A stretch of DNA of 48,312 bases from an uncultured Lachnospiraceae bacterium (GTDB taxonomy: Bacteria; Bacillota; Clostridia; Lachnospirales; Lachnospiraceae), in NCBI GenBank assembly GCA_902489645.1, contig CABUAW010000013.1, positions 1 to 48,312 of the forward strand. The letters run 5' to 3'. The position numbers and the translations under genes were made by a program. Shown here one piece after another: positions 15,133 to 22,298 of this stretch (positions within the stretch are counted from its first letter, which is position 1; every line of letters starts with the position of its first letter). Under the pieces are notes generated by a model. It did not search any database, had not been told where the DNA came from, and saw only the letters and a program-made list of their open reading frames with translations.

Positions 15133-15992
15133 GAATCAAACCTCCCAACTTCTTCATTGCCGCTCACCTTTTCAAATATTAAAATTTTCTGGGTCATTTT
15201 TTTTGCAATCGGCGTCCAGTCTACAAGTGCAAGCAAAGGCGTTATTTTCCTCATTCCCCGGAGAATATTATCATCCTTTACCTTTCTAAAGCCCTTTGCC
15301 GCATCCCCCAATTCATCAAAGGAATTGGCACCCCACTTAAATGACGCTCCGGTTTTCTCAATTGATTTTTCAACGCCCTGCTTTGAAACCCACATTGGCG
15401 AAATACATTCCATCAGTACATAGGCATTATCAAAATTATCCCGAATAATCCCAAGCATTTTTGAAACTTCATCCGCAGACAGATACATAGAGAGTCCCTC
15501 AATGATAAAAAGCATTTTTCCCCTTGCCGTAACCTGCGAAGCCCACTCTGAATCCAGCACGGAAGCTCCGATGGTGGAGATTCGCCCCTTCTCCTGATAA
15601 ATCTGATTCCGTACGGCAATCGTTTCCGGTAAATCCAGATTGTACCATGAAATCCGGCCATTATCCATACGGTACACTCTGGTATCAAGTCCACAGGCAA
15701 TATTTACCACCGTACAATCCGGATTTTTATCAACAAAATCTTTTACAAGCTCATCCAACACTAAGGTTCTGGCAATCACGCCGCCGCTCATCGCCGCATC
15801 CTTTGACGCATCGCCAAAATCATAGTCGATTTTCTCTATAATTTCTACGGCCTTCGCATCATAAAATTTATGTCCGGGCTTCAGTGAATACTGGGCCCTT
15901 GCGTAAAAACTCTGAAGCATGGTTTCTGCCGTCCCATTCAAATCCGGCTTTATTTTTTCTGCCGCCACTTTATTTGTTTTTTTATTTTCCAT
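15129..15992 (-). CDS. LCM/TcmP-type O-methyltransferase
   Basis: A 287-residue protein of the leucine carboxyl methyltransferase-like (PPM/TcmP, COG3315) family. Key segments are MLQSFYARAQYSLKPGHKF, the SAM loop TVVNIACGLDTRVYRMD at about residues 95-111, YNLDLPETIAVRNQI, and MLFIIEGLSMYLSADEV. Bacterial members methylate carboxyl or hydroxyl groups of small molecules, sometimes in polyketide or metallophore biosynthesis. The start has GGAGG seven bases upstream. It lies 15 bases after the TetR gene and is coupled to the next methyltransferase gene. No synthase or ligase is nearby, so the acceptor may be imported or a host metabolite. Confidence 0.8.
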   Translation of the reverse strand: MENKKTNKVAAEKIKPDLNGTAETMLQSFYARAQYSLKPGHKFYDAKAVEIIEKIDYDFGDASKDAAMSGGVIARTLVLDELVKDFVDKNPDCTVVNIACGLDTRVYRMDNGRISWYNLDLPETIAVRNQIYQEKGRISTIGASVLDSEWASQVTARGKMLFIIEGLSMYLSADEVSKMLGIIRDNFDNAYVLMECISPMWVSKQGVEKSIEKTGASFKWGANSFDELGDAAKGFRKVKDDNILRGMRKITPLLALVDWTPIAKKMTQKILIFEKVSGNEEVGRFDS

Positions 15993-16007
15993 AACATATC
16001 CTCCGTA

Positions 16008-16637
16008 TTATGTACTCATTCCCGAATCAGCCTTCATTCCAATCCGCACAACGCGAAGCAGCGTTTCGTATGCCTGCACACTTTTTTCATCCATTTCGCC
16101 CTGACACTCTGTCCCTTCCAAAAATGTACACAGTGCAAGAAATTCCGCCTGACTGAGCATATATAACTCATCAATACTATACATCTTTTTTACCAAGCCG
16201 CGTCGATAAAGCTCATTATAATAGCGTTGGGCGCAGGAAACACAGAAGTCAATATATGCTTTTTTCTTTCGGGCATAATATTCCTGATTGCCATTCCATA
16301 CAATCATCTGCAAAATGGCAAAATTATTTCTGAACTCAGAAAGCATTTGAGCGGATGCTTTCTGGTCAAACATCCACAGCAATTCTTCATCCGTCTTTGC
16401 TTCCAGATTATCCGGGAACAGTTGCCTCTGCCTTGCAAATATTTTTTCTATGATGCCGTCACAAACTGCTTCAAATATTTCTTTCTTCCCCCGAAAGTGT
16501 TTATACATTGCACCGGCTGTAATCCCCGCATCCGAGGCAATCTTGCGCATCGAGGCCTTCGGATATCCCACATTCAGCATTTCTTTTTCCGCCGCCGCCA
16601 ATATCCGTTTTCTGGTTTGTTTCGTCGATTCTCTCAT
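16008..16637 (-). CDS. TetR-family regulator of the methyltransferase operon
   Basis: A 209-residue TetR protein. The helix-turn-helix (ASMRKIASDAGITAGAMYKHF, about residues 28-48) is standard and is followed by a helical effector domain. The ATG at 16637 follows GGGGGT; an upstream in-frame TTG is less likely. It is the first gene of the operon with the two methyltransferases and AraC. Its own promoter contains a 15-bp palindrome just after the -10 box, so it probably represses the whole unit until a ligand binds. The N-terminal TKQTRKRILAAAEKEML is typical. Confidence 0.8.
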   Translation of the reverse strand: MRESTKQTRKRILAAAEKEMLNVGYPKASMRKIASDAGITAGAMYKHFRGKKEIFEAVCDGIIEKIFARQRQLFPDNLEAKTDEELLWMFDQKASAQMLSEFRNNFAILQMIVWNGNQEYYARKKKAYIDFCVSCAQRYYNELYRRGLVKKMYSIDELYMLSQAEFLALCTFLEGTECQGEMDEKSVQAYETLLRVVRIGMKADSGMST

Positions 16638-16664
16638 GGCTGTACCCCCAATCAAACGAATTTA

Positions 16665-16715
16665 GTAAACACCGTTTACCAATGTCAGTGTAACAAAATT
16701 TTAAAGCTAATACAA
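16665..16715 (-). promoter_or_regulatory. Promoter and operator of the TetR-methyltransferase operon
   Basis: On the minus strand TTGTAT (16710-16715), 17 bases, then TACACT (16687-16692) form a sigma-A-type promoter. GTAAAC-3 bases-GTTTAC (16665-16679) is a perfect palindrome just downstream, in the position of a TetR operator. Confidence 0.65.
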
Positions 16716-16785
16716 GTAAGCTATTGAGAAAAACTCACATCTTTACCGTGTTCGACATATTTTAAATAAAAAAAAGGAGTTTTTT

Positions 16786-17025
16786 ATGTCAAATTTTTTA
16801 TTTTCAGACCGTTGTGGATGCGATAACCATGATAATAGACGCGGTGACCGATGGGAGCGAAGGGATGACCGCAGAGATGACTGGCGTGACCGGCATGACG
16901 ACCGCAGGGATGACCGACGCGACCGGCATGACGACCGCAGAGATGACCGGCGTGACCGGCGCGACGACCGCAGGGATGACCGGCGTGACCGGTACGATGA
17001 CCGCAGAGATGGCCGACGCTGGTAA
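16786..17025 (+). CDS. Arg/Asp-rich tandem-repeat protein, unknown
   Basis: A 79-residue protein that starts MSNFLFSDRCGCDNHDNRRG. From residue 27 it consists of four and a half copies of an 11-residue unit, DDRRDDRRDRH with H/R/Y changes at the end. It is almost entirely Arg and Asp, so it should be disordered and of mixed charge. AAGGAG lies six bases before the ATG. The reverse codon pattern shows the same 33-base repeat in DNA. Overlapping frames are open too because of the repeat, but have no ribosome site. It might be a spore-coat or nucleic-acid-associated scaffold; nothing nearby tells which. Confidence 0.6.
   Translation: MSNFLFSDRCGCDNHDNRRGDRWERRDDRRDDWRDRHDDRRDDRRDRHDDRRDDRRDRRDDRRDDRRDRYDDRRDGRRW
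16864..17022 (+). repeat. 33-base tandem repeat in the Arg/Asp-rich gene
   Basis: Four full and one partial copy of a unit built from GATGACCGCAGAGATGACC-like blocks, in phase with the 11-residue protein repeat. Copies differ at a few third positions and at the last codon. Confidence 0.75.
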
Positions 17026-17154
17026 TTTTATTTTTACCTAATCATTTTTATAATCTTTTAATTTCTTGAACACAATTTAATCACAATTTTTGTGTAATAT
17101 ATAAACATACCGAATAACAAAAGCAAAGAAGTAAAATAACATTATCCCCTCTTG

Positions 17155-17190
17155 AAAGCCGAAGTTTAACCCCTTCGGCTTTTTCTTTTT
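17155..17190 (+). terminator. Intrinsic terminator
   Basis: AAAGCCGAAG (17155-17164) pairs with CTTCGGCTTT (17173-17182) and is followed by TTTCTTTTT. It probably ends the Arg/Asp-rich transcript, about 130 bases after its stop. Confidence 0.75.
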
Positions 17191-17198
17191 ATAATGCA

Positions 17199-17226
17199 AA
17201 ACGCCCTGCATTTCTACAGGGCGTTT
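17199..17226 (-). terminator. Terminator-like hairpin after hicB
   Basis: AAACGCCCTG and CAGGGCGTTT form a perfect 10-bp stem with an 8-base loop; on the minus strand it ends in TTTTGC. It lies 22 bases downstream of the hicB stop. Confidence 0.6.
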
Positions 17227-17247
17227 CTCAAAAATATATACAGAGAA

Positions 17248-17664
17248 TTAGTCAGCATGGCCTTTGTGTATACCAAGGATATTAATAAGTGCCTCTTGTA
17301 ACACTCGCGAAAAATTCACACCGGCTTTCTCAGCTTCAACATTTAACCAGTATGGAATTGTACAATTTTTCTTAACCGCTTTATTATCAATCTTTTTTCT
17401 ATATTCCAAAAAATCTACATCGACTAATGTGACAATATCACCTTTCTCATACGAATATTTTACTGTATTCGGTTCCGGTATATGTTTGCCTTCATCTTCC
17501 AAATCAATTCCAATTAAGCCAATGGCATCCCTGGCCATCTCCATGGAATCCGCAATATCCGCTCCCTGTGTAAATGTATCAAAGTCCGGTATTAATACAA
17601 AATACATGCCATCGTTTTCCTTAGATATTACAATCGGATATGCTCTTTTCTTCCTTTCCTTCAC
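17248..17664 (-). CDS. hicB: HicB-type antitoxin
   Basis: A 138-residue antitoxin. The N-terminal partial RNase H-like HicB fold reads YPIVISKENDGMYFVLIPDF, then TQGADIADSMEMARDAIGL. A C-terminal ribbon-helix-helix-type region (PYWLNVEAEKAGVNFSRVLQ) binds the operator. It should neutralise HicA and repress the operon. Translation starts at the GTG at 17664, which has AAGGAGG eight bases upstream; no better ATG exists. It lies 64 bases after hicA on the same strand. Gene order toxin then antitoxin is the usual HicAB arrangement. Confidence 0.85.
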   Translation of the reverse strand: MKERKKRAYPIVISKENDGMYFVLIPDFDTFTQGADIADSMEMARDAIGLIGIDLEDEGKHIPEPNTVKYSYEKGDIVTLVDVDFLEYRKKIDNKAVKKNCTIPYWLNVEAEKAGVNFSRVLQEALINILGIHKGHAD

Positions 17665-17728
17665 AATATTTGCCTCCTTAAAATTCTCCTTTATATAGTT
17701 TAATGAAAAATTCCGGGAAACTCCGGGA

Positions 17729-17902
17729 CTATTTCAGTCCCAGTTTCCTTATAATCGCCTTCGCCAACCGCTCATTAATGTCCGAATGTCTTGGAATCGG
17801 TTCTGTCTTTCTTCCATTTGTATATAAATCATGATTTCCACCGTTTCTCTTTATATACCATCCGTTCTTTTCAAGCAGTTTAACCAATTCTCTTCTTTTC
17901 AT
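17729..17902 (-). CDS. hicA: HicA-type mRNA interferase toxin
   Basis: A 57-residue toxin starting MKRRELVKLLEKNGWYI, followed by KRNGGNHDLYTNG and TEPIPRHSDINERLAKAI. The fold is the small double-stranded-RNA-binding-like HicA domain; the histidine in GGNHDLY is the conserved catalytic residue. HicA cleaves mRNA independently of the ribosome when free of HicB. AGGGAG lies nine bases before the ATG at 17902. It is the first gene of the pair and follows a strong, operator-covered promoter. Length is normal for the family. Confidence 0.88.
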   Translation of the reverse strand: MKRRELVKLLEKNGWYIKRNGGNHDLYTNGRKTEPIPRHSDINERLAKAIIRKLGLK

Positions 17903-17924
17903 TAAACTACTCCCTTCATTTTTA

Positions 17925-17960
17925 TACGTATATTATACGTACTTTTTTTGTATTTGTCAA
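17925..17960 (-). promoter_or_regulatory. hicAB promoter with overlapping operator
   Basis: On the minus strand TTGACA (17955-17960), 17 bases and TATAAT (17932-17937) form a perfect sigma-A promoter. A 17-base palindrome, TACGTATA-T-TATACGTA (17925-17941), covers the -10 box, as expected for a HicB operator. Confidence 0.85.
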
Positions 17961-18013
17961 CGCATCATGGTTTACTTTATACAAATAAAACATCATTGAT
18001 TTTGTCTTAAAAA

Positions 18014-18039
18014 TAAAAAAAGCCTTGAAAATCAAGACT
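18014..18039 (-). terminator. Terminator after tRNA-Ala
   Basis: AGTCTTGA and TCAAGGCT pair (one G-U) with a 3-base loop and are followed by seven T on the minus strand, ten bases after the tRNA. Confidence 0.75.
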
Positions 18040-18048
18040 CTTTCTAAA

Positions 18049-18120
18049 TGGAGCATAGGGGACTTGAACCCCTGACCTCCACACTGCCAGTGTGGCGTGC
18101 TCCCACTGCACCAATGCCCC
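18049..18120 (-). tRNA. tRNA-Ala (anticodon GGC)
   Basis: The minus strand reads as a complete cloverleaf. The acceptor arm is GGGGCAT with ATGCTCC plus discriminator A. The anticodon stem is CCACA/TGTGG with loop CTGGCAG, anticodon GGC. The T arm is AGGGG-TTCAAGT-CCCCT. CCA is not encoded. GGC reads the alanine codons GCC and GCU. It is a single tRNA gene with its own terminator. Such genes are frequent integration sites, but I see no repeat of its 3' end within the window. Confidence 0.9.
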
Positions 18121-18158
18121 GGAATGTGATATTATTTACAACATCCTTATTGTATCAT

Positions 18159-18206
18159 AAAACGTCTGGAATAACAAGATTTTTCCTGCAATTCCAGACG
18201 TTTTTT
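18159..18206 (-). terminator. Terminator after the aldo/keto reductase gene
   Basis: AAAACGTCTGGAAT (18159-18172) and ATTCCAGACGTTTT (18191-18204) form a perfect 14-bp stem with T-runs on both sides, 28 bases past the stop. It can work in both directions. Confidence 0.75.
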
Positions 18207-18233
18207 ACATATTTTTTTACATATTTTGCCGGG

Positions 18234-19241
18234 CTATTCGCCAAATTCCTCCGCACATTTTTTAAGCATATCGCGAATTGGCAGGTTGTATGGACAGCGA
18301 GTTTCACAGGCGCCGCAATCCACGCAGGCGCTGGCCTTCACCGGCATGGCGTTATAACGTTCTTTTGCCCAGTTACCGAGACCATATCGGTCCAGATAAC
18401 CCTGAAACAAAAAACACCCGGAAATGTTAATGCCGGCCGTACATGGCTGGCAGTAGTTACAGCGGCGGCAGAAATTCGTGCCGAGCTGTTTACGTACCTG
18501 TTCCATCGCCGCCAGCTCTTCTTCGGTCAATGGCTCCGTGGCCTCAACGGCCTCCATATTTTTCTCAATTTCAGAAACATCATACATTCCCGGAATAACC
18601 ACGGTTACATCGGGATTGGAACAGACAAAACGAAGCGCCAGACGTCCGTCTTCGATGGCGCCGCCGGCCAATGGTTTCATATCTATAAAGCCAATATTTT
18701 TTTCATGACATTTATGTATGAGTTCTTCGCCCTGACGTTCCACAATGTTATATGGGAACATGATGGTTTCCACCCAATCCATTTCAAGGGCCCTTTCAAA
18801 TACTTCCAGTGAATGGGCGGTAAGGCCGATGTGGCCGATTTTACCCACGGCCTTTGCTTCCATCAGGGCTTCCAGGGCGCCGTCCGCTCCGATAACCTGT
18901 TCAAGTTGTTCCATGTTTGGATTATGAACCTGATACAAGTCTATATAATTTGTACGAAAATTATTTAAACTTATTTCTATATCTTTTGCCATGGCTTCTT
19001 TTGTGCGGGACATACTTTTGGTTGCCAGTATGAATTTTTCTCTCATTCCCTCTATACCTTCGCCAATAAAACTCTCGCTGACCGTATATCCTCTGGCGGA
19101 GTCAATATAATTAATTCCCTTTTCCGCCATCATTTTCATTAGCTTTTTTGTCCCCGCCGCATCAATCCTCTGAATCGGAATACCGCCGAAACCCATGCGG
19201 GAGATTTTAAGCCCTGTTTTTCCAAGTGTCACATACTCCAT
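18234..19241 (-). CDS. Ferredoxin-like aldo/keto reductase
   Basis: A 335-residue enzyme. Residues 1-255 are an aldo/keto reductase barrel with the catalytic tetrad in YIDSARGY (Asp and Tyr), ATKSM (Lys) and YQVHNP (His). The C-terminus adds iron-sulfur ligands: CRRCNYCQPC and then CVDCGACETRCPYNLP, the latter a 4Fe-4S ferredoxin motif. This fused type is common in anaerobic Clostridia and is thought to couple carbonyl reduction to ferredoxin or flavin electron flow. The substrate is unknown. It is a single-gene unit with its own promoter and terminator. Confidence 0.85.
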   Translation of the reverse strand: MEYVTLGKTGLKISRMGFGGIPIQRIDAAGTKKLMKMMAEKGINYIDSARGYTVSESFIGEGIEGMREKFILATKSMSRTKEAMAKDIEISLNNFRTNYIDLYQVHNPNMEQLEQVIGADGALEALMEAKAVGKIGHIGLTAHSLEVFERALEMDWVETIMFPYNIVERQGEELIHKCHEKNIGFIDMKPLAGGAIEDGRLALRFVCSNPDVTVVIPGMYDVSEIEKNMEAVEATEPLTEEELAAMEQVRKQLGTNFCRRCNYCQPCTAGINISGCFLFQGYLDRYGLGNWAKERYNAMPVKASACVDCGACETRCPYNLPIRDMLKKCAEEFGE

Positions 19242-19278
19242 TTTTACAACCCCTTCATATGTCTTTTACTCATTACTT

Positions 19279-19307
19279 ATGATACGATATATGATATTTT
19301 TTTTCAA
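19279..19307 (-). promoter_or_regulatory. Promoter of the aldo/keto reductase gene
   Basis: On the minus strand TTGAAA (19302-19307), 17 bases and TATCAT (19279-19284); the start codon is 38 bases downstream. Confidence 0.65.
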
Positions 19308-19348
19308 TTGGCTTTTTTAAAAATAGACTGTCTTTTTTCTCATAGATG

Positions 19349-19357
19349 TGCTATTCT
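19349..19357 (+). promoter_or_regulatory. Extended -10 box of trxA
   Basis: TGCTATTCT is an extended -10 element (TGn plus TATTCT) 63 bases before the trxA start. No good -35 box is seen. Confidence 0.4.
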
Positions 19358-19420
19358 GATTAGGACAACATAATTTCCCCTTATCGGGGAATGTTAATGA
19401 TAGATGAAAGGAGTAATATT

Positions 19421-19729
19421 ATGGCTGTTATTGAATTAACTCAGGAAAATTACCAGAAGGAAGTCATTGAATCTGATAAACCGGTTCTCATCGATTTCTT
19501 TGCCACATGGTGCGGACCTTGCAAGATGGTTTCCCCGGTGGTTGATGAAATTGCCAATGAGCGTCCGGACATTAAAGTATGTAAACTGGACGTGGATAAA
19601 AACCTGGATTTGGCAAGAACCTTCCAGGTAATGAGTGTTCCGACACTCGTAGCTATGAAAAACGGCGAAATCATCAATAAAATCATTGGCGCTATGCCAA
19701 AAGCCCAGATTTTAAAAATGTTTAATTAA
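19421..19729 (+). CDS. trxA: Thioredoxin
   Basis: A 102-residue thioredoxin with the redox site WCGPC at about residues 28-32 in DFFATWCGPCKMVSPVVDEI and the cis-proline loop SVPTL. It reduces protein disulfides using thioredoxin reductase, which is not in the window. The ATG at 19421 is preceded by AAAGGAG; an in-frame ATG at 19391 has no ribosome site. It is a single gene with a strong terminator. Confidence 0.95.
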   Translation: MAVIELTQENYQKEVIESDKPVLIDFFATWCGPCKMVSPVVDEIANERPDIKVCKLDVDKNLDLARTFQVMSVPTLVAMKNGEIINKIIGAMPKAQILKMFN

Positions 19730-19736
19730 AAAAGCA

Positions 19737-19775
19737 AACCGTTCCCGGCCGACAGACCGGGAACGGTTCTTTTTA
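19737..19775 (+). terminator. Bidirectional terminator after trxA
   Basis: AACCGTTCCCGG (19737-19748) and CCGGGAACGGTT (19757-19768) form a perfect 12-bp stem followed by CTTTTTATTTT. It also lies just after the convergent phosphoesterase gene. Confidence 0.85.
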
Positions 19776-19778
19776 TTT

Positions 19779-20369
19779 TCAGTATTCAAAAATGTATCGT
19801 TCATAGGTATTATAAATTTTTGTTTCTCCATAATCCATACATCTTTTGGACGCCACATTATAGTTCGGATGAACATGTCCGTGCAGAAAATACTTCGGCC
19901 GATAGTCGTCCAGCAGTGTCTTAAATACCTGAAATCCACGGTGGGGCAAGTCCTGGCCGTCGCCAATCTGATAGGCCGGCGCATGGGTCATAAGAATATC
20001 GAACCCCCGATACCGTATCAGCGGCAGCCGCATACGCATGAGCCGCTTTTTCATCTCCCATTCCGTATACTGATATTTTCCCGGGCAATAGCGCATTGAA
20101 CCGCCAAGCCCTAGAATACGGACTCCCTGATGGACATAAATTTTATTATCGATGCAAATACATCCTTCCGGCGGGATTTCTTCATATTTTGCGTCATGAT
20201 TGCCGTGAACATAAAGCAAGGGGCCGCGGGAAAATGTCGCCAGGAAGGACAGATATTCCGGCTCCAAATCGCCGCAGGACAGAATCAAATCAATGTCGTC
20301 TAATTTTCTTTGCTCAAAGTAATCCCAATAATAAGGGGATTCCACATCGCTGACTGCCAGAATTTTCAT
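19779..20369 (-). CDS. Metallophosphoesterase (calcineurin-like)
   Basis: A 196-residue protein of the calcineurin-like phosphoesterase superfamily. Motifs in order are SDVES (residue 7-11), LSCGDLEPEYL, VHGNHDAKY, MTHAPAY and FLHGHVHPNYN. They give the usual two-metal site except that the first motif, normally DxH, is DxE, so Glu replaces one metal-ligand His. Substrate cannot be told from sequence. It begins directly after the stop of the BMP-type gene (TAG then ATG), with GGAGG before the stop, so they are translated together. Confidence 0.8.
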   Translation of the reverse strand: MKILAVSDVESPYYWDYFEQRKLDDIDLILSCGDLEPEYLSFLATFSRGPLLYVHGNHDAKYEEIPPEGCICIDNKIYVHQGVRILGLGGSMRYCPGKYQYTEWEMKKRLMRMRLPLIRYRGFDILMTHAPAYQIGDGQDLPHRGFQVFKTLLDDYRPKYFLHGHVHPNYNVASKRCMDYGETKIYNTYERYIFEY

Positions 20370-22298
20370 CTATGCCTTGCCTCCGGCTTCCTGGATACCG
20401 AGGCCCTGAGTGGATACCACCGGTTTCGCCCCGTCGACCAGTTCTTCCATTTTCGGAATATACCCAATGACATTTTCCGCCAGCCAGTCCATAGTTACAA
20501 TCTCCTCCGGTGTAAATTCCCGGTTCATATCCATCTGAACAACCCCTTTCTGGGAATATAATACCCCGGCAAAGGGATTAAAACCGCCGGAAGAGATGGT
20601 ATTTTTAAGTAATTCAACAAGACGGGCCGTACCAATCGGCAGATGTTTGGAGCAGATAACTTCAACGGCTCCCGCAGACATTCCCCACCAGTAATTTAAG
20701 CCGCGGGTTTCGTCCGATATTTCATCATCCTTCCAGGAACCCTTCATAAGTTTACGAATCATCTGTTCGTAAAACTTTCCCCAATGCCAGACAGGCATGG
20801 CCAGATTCACCGGATAATCGCCGCCGTCCCAGTAAAGTCCGAAATGACGGGAGGCCAGTCTCGGCGTAATCATATCCTGGCCCGAAATATACGAGATTTC
20901 ATGATTGCGGAATGTTTCAAAAGGGTCATGGCCCTTCAATGTCGTCCATTCCAGATATATCTTCGCCCGTGGATTTACCATCTTCGCCCCCAGAGCAAAG
21001 GCATTGATATTGGCTGTCATTCCGTAAATCGGATAATCGGCCAGATAACCAACCGTGTCATTTTCTGTCATGGCCCCGGCGATGGCCCCCATCAGAAATT
21101 TGGCCTCATACATTCGCGCATAATAGGTACGGATATATTTATGGGATGTATTTAGAGAACAATTAAGTATTTTCACCTCCGGATGTTCTATCGCCGACTT
21201 TAAACTTCCCTTCAAAAGAGGCGGCGACGTCGTAAAAATCAGATTATTTCCATCGGCAATACTCTTTTCGATGATTTCACCGATATTTTCTTCTTCGGCC
21301 CCATCATAGCAGGAGGTATGAACTTCATCGGCAAAGGTTTTCTGCAGATGAAGCCTTCCCAGCTCATGCGCATAGGTCCAGGCCGACGTCTCCGCAGTTT
21401 TTTCATGAATAAAGGCAATATTCAGTCCCCGGGCGCTGATAGGAAGAAGATGGGCGAGAATATTGATTTTCTTCCCCACCTTTTCTTCCGGGGACATACT
21501 TAATTCCGGAATACTTCCCTCCCGAAGTTTCAATTCCTCCCGGGATTTCAAAATTTTTTCTTTCAATTCCGAAATACTCAGGTTAATAAGTTCGGAATAA
21601 TCATACACATTCAAAAAGGTCAGCAGGGCGTCGTCCACCGTCCCGCCCGGATTTCCCCTGCCCTTTTCTTCATAAATCATCTGAAATCTTAAATGAAGCG
21701 ATTGAAAATTTATCCGGTCATCCTCGCTCCACTTTTCGTCCGGCCTTTTTCCGACAAAGCGCTGCAGCTTTGCATAGCTTCCTTCCTTGGAAAAGCACAG
21801 GTTATTTATCTCGGACAGACGGTAAAAATCCACAAATTCATAATAAATCCGGTTTTCCTTCTCCCCGGTTCTGGCCGGCAAAATCCGTGTAACCATTCCG
21901 GGAACCGAAACGGCTCCCATACATTTGAGAACACTGACCCGCTTATTGCCTTCTTCCACATAAAATCGGTTCATAAATTCATAAGCCTTCACCGGTTCCC
22001 GGATACCTTCCTCAATATGGGCTTTATAGAGTGACATCCATTTCTGGGCAAACTCGGACTTTTCATTTAAAATCGGATAAAAGCTTTTGCTGAAGGACAC
22101 GCCCCGGCCGGCGCTTTTCGTCCCGGCTATCTGAGCCATTGGAATCTGAACCAGACCGAGAGGAACTTCTCCGACAGTCACAACGTGAGCCTTTTCAAGA
22201 ACGTCATCGAGAATTTGAAGTTCTTCTTTTTCCTTTTTTCCAAGCCGCATATATTTCACATATTCAGAATAGGGTTCACCACTTAATCGCAGAGACAT
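20370..22298 (-). CDS. Cytoplasmic protein with ParB-like region and BMP-type binding domain
   Basis: A 642-residue protein. The first 250 residues contain FYVEEGNKRVSVLKCMGAVS, a ParB/sulfiredoxin-like segment, and helical parts. From about residue 270 the sequence is a BMP/PnrA-type periplasmic-binding fold: INILAHLLPISARGLNIAFI, then EEENIGEIIEKSIADGNNLI, KFLMGAIAGAMTENDTVGYL and a WEWTTLKG-like region. BMP proteins usually bind nucleosides and are secreted lipoproteins; this one has no signal peptide or lipobox. It may be an intracellular nucleoside or sugar sensor. It overlaps the fructokinase gene by 16 bases, so it belongs to the sugar operon. Confidence 0.65.
   Translation of the reverse strand: MSLRLSGEPYSEYVKYMRLGKKEKEELQILDDVLEKAHVVTVGEVPLGLVQIPMAQIAGTKSAGRGVSFSKSFYPILNEKSEFAQKWMSLYKAHIEEGIREPVKAYEFMNRFYVEEGNKRVSVLKCMGAVSVPGMVTRILPARTGEKENRIYYEFVDFYRLSEINNLCFSKEGSYAKLQRFVGKRPDEKWSEDDRINFQSLHLRFQMIYEEKGRGNPGGTVDDALLTFLNVYDYSELINLSISELKEKILKSREELKLREGSIPELSMSPEEKVGKKINILAHLLPISARGLNIAFIHEKTAETSAWTYAHELGRLHLQKTFADEVHTSCYDGAEEENIGEIIEKSIADGNNLIFTTSPPLLKGSLKSAIEHPEVKILNCSLNTSHKYIRTYYARMYEAKFLMGAIAGAMTENDTVGYLADYPIYGMTANINAFALGAKMVNPRAKIYLEWTTLKGHDPFETFRNHEISYISGQDMITPRLASRHFGLYWDGGDYPVNLAMPVWHWGKFYEQMIRKLMKGSWKDDEISDETRGLNYWWGMSAGAVEVICSKHLPIGTARLVELLKNTISSGGFNPFAGVLYSQKGVVQMDMNREFTPEEIVTMDWLAENVIGYIPKMEELVDGAKPVVSTQGLGIQEAGGKA

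Noticed and set aside
16864..17022. Regular repeats that could suggest a CRISPR array
   Set aside because: Units are contiguous and coding in phase, with no unique spacers; no cas genes are present.
16814..17041. Open frame reading repeated MTGVTG units over the Arg/Asp repeat gene
   Set aside because: It is the same 33-base repeat read in another frame, without a ribosome site; the frame starting at 16786 has a strong one.
18049..18120. tRNA-Ala as an integration site for the hicAB/Arg-Asp region
   Set aside because: No second copy of the tRNA 3' end and no integrase gene were found in the window.
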